DNA of 64,000 nt, from the NCBI RefSeq assembly GCF_042611095.1, contig NZ_JBHFPV010000001.1, forward strand, positions 1,674,001-1,738,000. Reading direction: 5' to 3'. The notes below the pieces were generated by a model. It was not told the DNA's origin. It searched no databases and saw only the letters and a program-made list of their open reading frames with translations. Each line of letters starts with the position of its first letter. The stretch's first letter is position 1. The position numbers and the translations under genes are program-made. This document shows positions 59,884 to 64,000 of the stretch, in pieces. The stretch is from Meishania litoralis (GTDB lineage: Bacteria > Bacteroidota > Bacteroidia > Flavobacteriales > Flavobacteriaceae).

Positions 59884-60250
59884 GCGCAATAACCATCAAC
59901 GTATTCAATCGAAAAGAATTCCCACATACTTCTGTGTCAGGGTTTCCGATGAAATGTCATTCCCGCAACAGCGGGAATCTAAATAACAGAAATTCGATTT
60001 TTGGCCTTCAGGTCAAAATAAAACCAGCGAAACTTGCCTGCCGGTAGGCACCTGCACAGATCTGCTTTGAGGATCGATGGTTTCAAGAAATTCTTTGTTC
60101 GTTAAAGGCACTGACTTTTTTTTCTAAGTGCCATGTCAATTTGTATAGAATCTACACAAAGTTCTAGATCTACTACCCAGAATTATACACTTCCTATTTA
60201 AATATTTAGAACATAAGTCACTAACATACAATAAGTTAGTTATAAAAAAT
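59884..60250. repeat. Long intergenic spacer with two palindromic elements
   Basis: I see no gene here. It holds an attcccgc/gcgggaat hairpin (59959-59978) in a TGTCATTCCCGC context and a TGCCTGCCGGTAGGCA palindrome-like element (60035-60050). Both are familiar as dispersed, transcribed palindromic repeats in Bacteroidota and Proteobacteria (recollection), suggesting that a repeat-bearing segment was inserted between the two paralogues. Confidence 0.55.
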
Positions 60251-60254
60251 ATCT

Positions 60255-60270
60255 TTGGTACTATTTTTTC
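60255..60270 (+). promoter_or_regulatory. Shared upstream element of the second PepSY-like gene
   Basis: TTGGTAC then TATTTTTTC, sharing TTGGyACTATTTT with the element at 59243. A TATCTTTG box (60250-60257) overlaps it and could instead be a normal -7 site. Confidence 0.35.
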
Positions 60271-60309
60271 AATGTACGTAATGAGTTTAATAGTTAATAA
60301 ATATATATC

Positions 60310-60612
60310 ATGAAAAAATTAGTTTTTGTACTGGCGCTATCACTTGGAAGTCTAACCGCGTTCGCTCAGGATACCGAAGAAGTTCAAGCTGAAGCGACCG
60401 AGGTTGTAACGGCTCAAGATGATTTCTCTGAAATCGCTGCCGAAGAATTGCCAGAAGCTGTGACCGCCGCTGTCTCAAAGAATTATCCGACAGCCAAAAT
60501 CGATAAGGCTTATGTAAACGAAGAAAAACAATACAAGTTGGAAGTATCTCTTGAAGACGGTACTTCAGGTACCTTGTATGCTGACGAGAACGGAAACTGG
60601 ATTGAAATGTAA
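60310..60612 (+). CDS. Secreted PepSY-like protein, short paralogue
   Basis: 100 residues: signal peptide MKKLVFVLALSLGSLTAFAQ, a short acidic stretch (DTEEVQAEATEVVTAQ), then the PepSY-like domain (DDFSEIAAEELPEAVTAAV to ADENGNWIEM). It is the compact paralogue of the protein at 59312, lacking the repeat tract. It is probably periplasmic. A terminator at 60653 separates it from the sigma-54 regulator gene. Confidence 0.8.
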   Translation: MKKLVFVLALSLGSLTAFAQDTEEVQAEATEVVTAQDDFSEIAAEELPEAVTAAVSKNYPTAKIDKAYVNEEKQYKLEVSLEDGTSGTLYADENGNWIEM

Positions 60613-60652
60613 TAACTTGAGTTATTTGTTTTGTATCAAGTTGGTTTGGTCA

Positions 60653-60686
60653 GAAAGGGGTTGCAATCGCAACCCCTTTCTATTTT
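60653..60686 (+). terminator. Terminator after the short PepSY-like gene
   Basis: A perfect 12-bp stem (gaaaggggttgc with gcaacccctttc), 4-nt loop, then TATTTT. Confidence 0.85.
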
Positions 60687-60819
60687 AAATTGTTTTGGGC
60701 GCATATTGTTTTGTGGCCCGAAGACGGTGCTTTCTAGCGGGCCTATTTTATGAAAATTTTGGGTGGCAAATAGCTTTCTTATGGTATTTTTACGTACATA
60801 CCTTTAGAGACCTAATTTT

Positions 60820-62178
60820 ATGCCAAACATCTTGATCATCGAAGACGATACGGCCTTTTGTCAAATGCTTCAAAGGTTCTTGACCAAAAAGGGATACGTC
60901 GTAGAAACAAGTTTTGCAGCCCCCGATGCCAAGACCAAGTTCAATAGCACTACATATGACCTTGTTCTTACCGATTTACGCTTGCCCGATTATGACGGCA
61001 TCCAATTGCTCGAAGAGATAAAGAAGAGCAATCCGAAAACCCCTGTTATTGTAATGACGGGCTATGCTGAGGTGGGTTCGGCGGTAAGTGCCATGAAAAA
61101 AGGTGCATATGACTATATAGCGAAACCTTTCACTCCCGATGACATCGTGGCCGTAATCGAAAAGGCTCTTAAAGCGCGACCCGATTTAGCTCCATCGGCA
61201 TCCCAAAAGATTATTCCTAGAAATGACAATAACGTCAGTGAAAATAATGCGCATAAGATTGTTCTAGGCGTAAGTGAAGCCTCAAAGAAACTTGAGGAAT
61301 ACATAAAATTGGTAGCGCCGACCGATATGTCGGTATTGATTACGGGCGAAAGTGGTACGGGTAAAGAAGTCACCGCTAAGGCCATTCACGATAACAGCAG
61401 CCGTAGCAGTTTCAATTTTATTGCGGTCGATTGCGGCGCTATTCCCAAAGAATTGGCGGCCAGCGAGTTCTTTGGCCATATCAAGGGAAGTTTTACCGGA
61501 GCCGTAGAGGATAAGGTGGGCAATTTCGAGGCGGCCAATGGCGGTACTCTTTTTTTGGATGAGGTAGGTAACTTATCCTATGAAAATCAGATACAATTAT
61601 TGAGGGCACTTCAGGAACGTAAAATAAAAAAAGTAGGAAGTACCAAGGAAGTCAATGTAGATGTCCGGATTGTTACCGCTACCAATGAAGATTTGACGGA
61701 AGCGGTGGAAAAAGGTACTTTTCGGGAAGATCTCTACCATCGCTTGAACGAGTTTTCAATCCATATTCCCTCGCTTGAAGAGCGCTTTGAGGACCTAATG
61801 CTTTTTGCGGACCATTTTTTGTCAAAATCCAATAGTAATCTGAACAAAAATGTGCACGGATTTTCAAACGAAGTTTGGGATGTTTTTCGACAATACCACT
61901 GGCCCGGAAATTTGCGCGAACTACAGAACGTTATAAAACGAGCGGTACTGTTGACGACGGGTGACGAAGTTGAAATATCGGCCTTGCCAAAAGAAATTTT
62001 GCAGGCCAATGGCAAAAAGAATGTACCTGGTACTATTTCCAAATCTGAATTTGAGAAAGACCAGATTATCAAAGCACTTCAAAAGACCAACTACAATAAA
62101 TCGAAGGCGGCCAAGCTATTACAGGTAACCCGTAAGACACTTTACAACCGAATCAATCATTATAACTTAGACTTGTAG
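60820..62178 (+). CDS. Sigma-54-dependent response regulator (AtoC/NtrC family)
   Basis: 452 residues. The receiver domain (1-120) has acidic residues IIEDDTAF and the phosphorylation Asp in LVLTDLRLPDYDG. The AAA+ domain has Walker A ITGESGTGKEVTAKAIH, the sigma-54 contact loop GSFTGA (a variant of GAFTGA) and the arginine finger region; a Fis-type HTH closes the protein (FEKDQIIKALQKTNYNKSKAAKLLQVTRKTLYNRI). It activates sigma-54 promoters on phosphorylation. Its 3' end overlaps the convergent kinase gene by 26 bp, so the two form a likely two-component pair. Confidence 0.95.
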   Translation: MPNILIIEDDTAFCQMLQRFLTKKGYVVETSFAAPDAKTKFNSTTYDLVLTDLRLPDYDGIQLLEEIKKSNPKTPVIVMTGYAEVGSAVSAMKKGAYDYIAKPFTPDDIVAVIEKALKARPDLAPSASQKIIPRNDNNVSENNAHKIVLGVSEASKKLEEYIKLVAPTDMSVLITGESGTGKEVTAKAIHDNSSRSSFNFIAVDCGAIPKELAASEFFGHIKGSFTGAVEDKVGNFEAANGGTLFLDEVGNLSYENQIQLLRALQERKIKKVGSTKEVNVDVRIVTATNEDLTEAVEKGTFREDLYHRLNEFSIHIPSLEERFEDLMLFADHFLSKSNSNLNKNVHGFSNEVWDVFRQYHWPGNLRELQNVIKRAVLLTTGDEVEISALPKEILQANGKKNVPGTISKSEFEKDQIIKALQKTNYNKSKAAKLLQVTRKTLYNRINHYNLDL

Positions 62179-64000
62179 CCAAATATTCGTTCAATTCGTC
62201 GGTCAGGTTCGTTACTCCACTTTTCACTTTTTGCAGGGCATCGAGCAGTTGCCCCCGATTCATGATTTTCCAATTGGCGAGTTCCAATTTTTCCAAGGTT
62301 GGCACGGTCGAATCGACTTTCAGCTGTCTGAACATGGGCAACATTCGATGCGCGACTTGATTGATTTTCGCGTAATCGATGACCGTTACGGCCTCTGAAA
62401 GCTGTTGAATATTGATTTCGGTATCGCGAAGAAAAGTTTGTAGAACTTCACAAACGGCATTATCGTTATCACCTAAAAACGAATTGATTATTTCAAGATT
62501 GAAATGGGTTGTCGATTCCTGCTCTTTTTTAATAGCAGGTTTTTCCGATATCTTTTCCGTTTTGATGCCGAGCATGTTGAGCATACCGATCAACTCGCCT
62601 TTTGAAAAGGGTTTTTGAAGTACCTGGGCAAATCCTAATGCCGTATACGCCTCGACTTCAAGATCACGTCGTCCGGTCATGGCGATAATGGGTTGCCCTT
62701 GGTAATGGTCGTATTTACCCGATTTTAATCTTTTCAGTACCTCGAATCCTGTAACCTGGGGCATTTGTATATCGGTCAAGACCAGGTCATAGGCCAAATA
62801 CGAATCTTGTTTGATGGCCAAAAAATTGGAGAATGTATGTACGGTAATACCCATACTTTCGGCTAGTTCGCGTAGCATGCCCAAAAGGGCGCCATCATCA
62901 TCGATAACCAGCATTTTCAACTTCGGAACCAAAAAGGCCGTGTCTTGTCGAACGGTTACGCCCTTGTTCGTCACTTCCAATGGAACCTGCAGCGTAAAGG
63001 TACTCCCTATACCTTCTTCACTTTTCAGTTTTAGCGAACCGTTGAGCAATTCGGCCAATTTTTTGGAAATGGTCAACCCCAGTCCGTACCCTCCGAATCT
63101 TTTTTCCGTCGAGTGGTCGGCCTGTGTAAATTCCTTGAAGATCAAGTGCTGTTTTTCGTTGGGAATACCGATTCCCGTATCGATTACGTCAATTTGCAGC
63201 AAAGTATTTTTTGATGAACGATTCTGCGCTATCGCTTTGATAGTAATGGAGCCTTCTTCGGTAAACTTAAAGGCGTTTCCAAGAAGATTGTTCAAAATTT
63301 GGCGAATGCGAAAAGGGTCGCCCAAAAGGGGCTTTTCGAGCTGCCCGTCGATTTCCAATGTTAGTTTTAGGTTTTTGTTGCGGTACAATGCCTCAACGTT
63401 CTCGGCGGTCTCCCGTATTAGATTGGCAGCGACAAAAGGCACTTTTTCGATATTCAGTTTACCCGCTTCCAGCTTCGAGAAATCCAAAAGGTCATTGACC
63501 AGATTACCGACGTATTCTGAAGCTGATTTTATATTTTTGAGGTAACGGGCCTGTTTGTCCGTAATGCCTGTATTCTCCATCAATTCGGTATAGCCCGATA
63601 TGGTATTCAAAGGTGTTCTAAGGTCGTGGCTTACGGTAGAAATGAGTTGTTCCCTACTTTTTAGTAGTGATTCCGAAAATTTCTTTTCTTTTTCAAGTTT
63701 TTGCCGATACAGTTGTACTTTCCAAAAATCGCGGTTGATCAAAAAGGTAAAAATACCGACGATTATGAACCCTAAGAGTGCCGTAATGCCCGCCAGCCGT
63801 ATGCTACGGCGCATCGTCGCTTGCCGCTTTTGGCCGACTTCATAGGTATTGGCCAAAATTTCCTGTTCTAAGGCCGCAATGATATTTTGAAGTTGTCTTG
63901 AAAGTTCCAGATCGTTTCTGTTGACCTCGAGCTCTTTCTGTGCCAAAGATTGCTGTGATTGGAAATCTTTGAGCTTCGCTCTTTCCAACATGACCCGAGA
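62153..64000 (-). CDS. Hybrid sensor histidine kinase with receiver and Hpt domains (cut by window end)
   Basis: The frame remains open to the right edge; at least 612 residues are visible. Order: a helical segment, a transmembrane helix (ITALLGFIIVGIFTFLINRDF), HisKA with STVSHDLRTPLNTISG, HATPase (NNLLGNAFKFTEEGS, DTGIGIP, GGYGLGLTISKKL), a receiver (MLVIDDDGALLG, LVLTDIQMPQVTGF) and an Hpt domain with the phospho-His in INQVAHRMLPMFRQL. The sensor part is mostly beyond the window. It is a phosphorelay kinase that probably pairs with the convergent regulator. Confidence 0.92.
   Translation of the reverse strand, partial: SRVMLERAKLKDFQSQQSLAQKELEVNRNDLELSRQLQNIIAALEQEILANTYEVGQKRQATMRRSIRLAGITALLGFIIVGIFTFLINRDFWKVQLYRQKLEKEKKFSESLLKSREQLISTVSHDLRTPLNTISGYTELMENTGITDKQARYLKNIKSASEYVGNLVNDLLDFSKLEAGKLNIEKVPFVAANLIRETAENVEALYRNKNLKLTLEIDGQLEKPLLGDPFRIRQILNNLLGNAFKFTEEGSITIKAIAQNRSSKNTLLQIDVIDTGIGIPNEKQHLIFKEFTQADHSTEKRFGGYGLGLTISKKLAELLNGSLKLKSEEGIGSTFTLQVPLEVTNKGVTVRQDTAFLVPKLKMLVIDDDGALLGMLRELAESMGITVHTFSNFLAIKQDSYLAYDLVLTDIQMPQVTGFEVLKRLKSGKYDHYQGQPIIAMTGRRDLEVEAYTALGFAQVLQKPFSKGELIGMLNMLGIKTEKISEKPAIKKEQESTTHFNLEIINSFLGDNDNAVCEVLQTFLRDTEINIQQLSEAVTVIDYAKINQVAHRMLPMFRQLKVDSTVPTLEKLELANWKIMNRGQLLDALQKVKSGVTNLTDELNEYLATSLSYND

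Noticed and set aside
62811..63545. A 244-codon plus-strand frame opposite the hybrid kinase
   Set aside because: Antisense to recognisable HisKA and HATPase motifs; Ser/Phe-rich with no domain.

Overview
The window looks like a chromosomal segment of a marine-type Flavobacteriaceae (Bacteroidota). Evidence seen in the sequence: the gliding pair gldE-gldD next to mutY and ssb; TonB-dependent receptors; DUF4270, DUF3667, DUF4199, DUF4301 and DUF2975 proteins; almost no Shine-Dalgarno sites; Bacteroidota-type promoters (TTG, 17-23 nt, TAnnTTTG); an L21 protein with a C-terminal helix-hairpin-helix extension; and atpD-atpC split from the other ATP synthase genes. The genus is not determined; relatedness to Zobellia, Maribacter or Arenibacter is only a guess from gene style. 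Most of the window is housekeeping DNA. I saw no rRNA, tRNA, CRISPR array, transposase or prophage.

Layout. 0-2 kb: 3' end of katG, an ankyrin protein and an omega-amidase-like nitrilase. 2-12.8 kb: an Ig-like lipoprotein, comF, a coiled-coil membrane protein, glyS, a secreted alpha/beta hydrolase, an M1 peptidase, a TonB receptor and a small beta-barrel-like protein. 12.9-19.6 kb: xth, an aldo/keto reductase, a 32-residue membrane peptide, then a leftward run panC-panD-flippase-esterase-like-radA. 19.8-31.1 kb: a truncated glycogen-synthase-like protein, a DUF4270 lipoprotein, glmS, a TonB receptor with an SGNH lipoprotein, and atpD-atpC. 31.3-35 kb: a leftward block of an XRE regulator, two DUF2975 membrane proteins, a GNAT enzyme and an M61 peptidase. 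35-43.5 kb: a biotin locus (bioF, bioD, bioA, a ketoacyl synthase, bioB) with unrelated-looking passengers. 43.5-47.3 kb: recX, DUF3667, a DUF4177-like protein, rng, a 29-residue basic protein and HU. 47.4-53.1 kb: mutY, ssb, gldE, gldD, a lipoprotein, DUF4199, rplU and rpmA. 53.3-59.1 kb: a truncated DUF4874-like lipoprotein, ahcY, a phosphopantetheinyl transferase and a vitamin-salvage operon ending in DUF4301. 59.3-64 kb: two secreted acidic PepSY-like paralogues, a sigma-54 activator and a convergent hybrid histidine kinase cut by the window end.

How the genes work together. Cofactor supply is a theme: pantothenate (panC, panD), the transferase that moves phosphopantetheine from CoA to carrier proteins, biotin, and nicotinamide riboside or thiamine uptake (YkoF-like, PnuC, NadR-like kinase). 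The most interesting stretches are the PepSY-like pair, whose upstream regions share a -24/-12-like element and which lie beside a sigma-54 two-component system; the biotin locus, which carries a complete ketoacyl synthase but no visible bioC or bioH; the esterase-fold protein lacking its serine nucleophile; and two genes of about 30 codons that are easy to miss.
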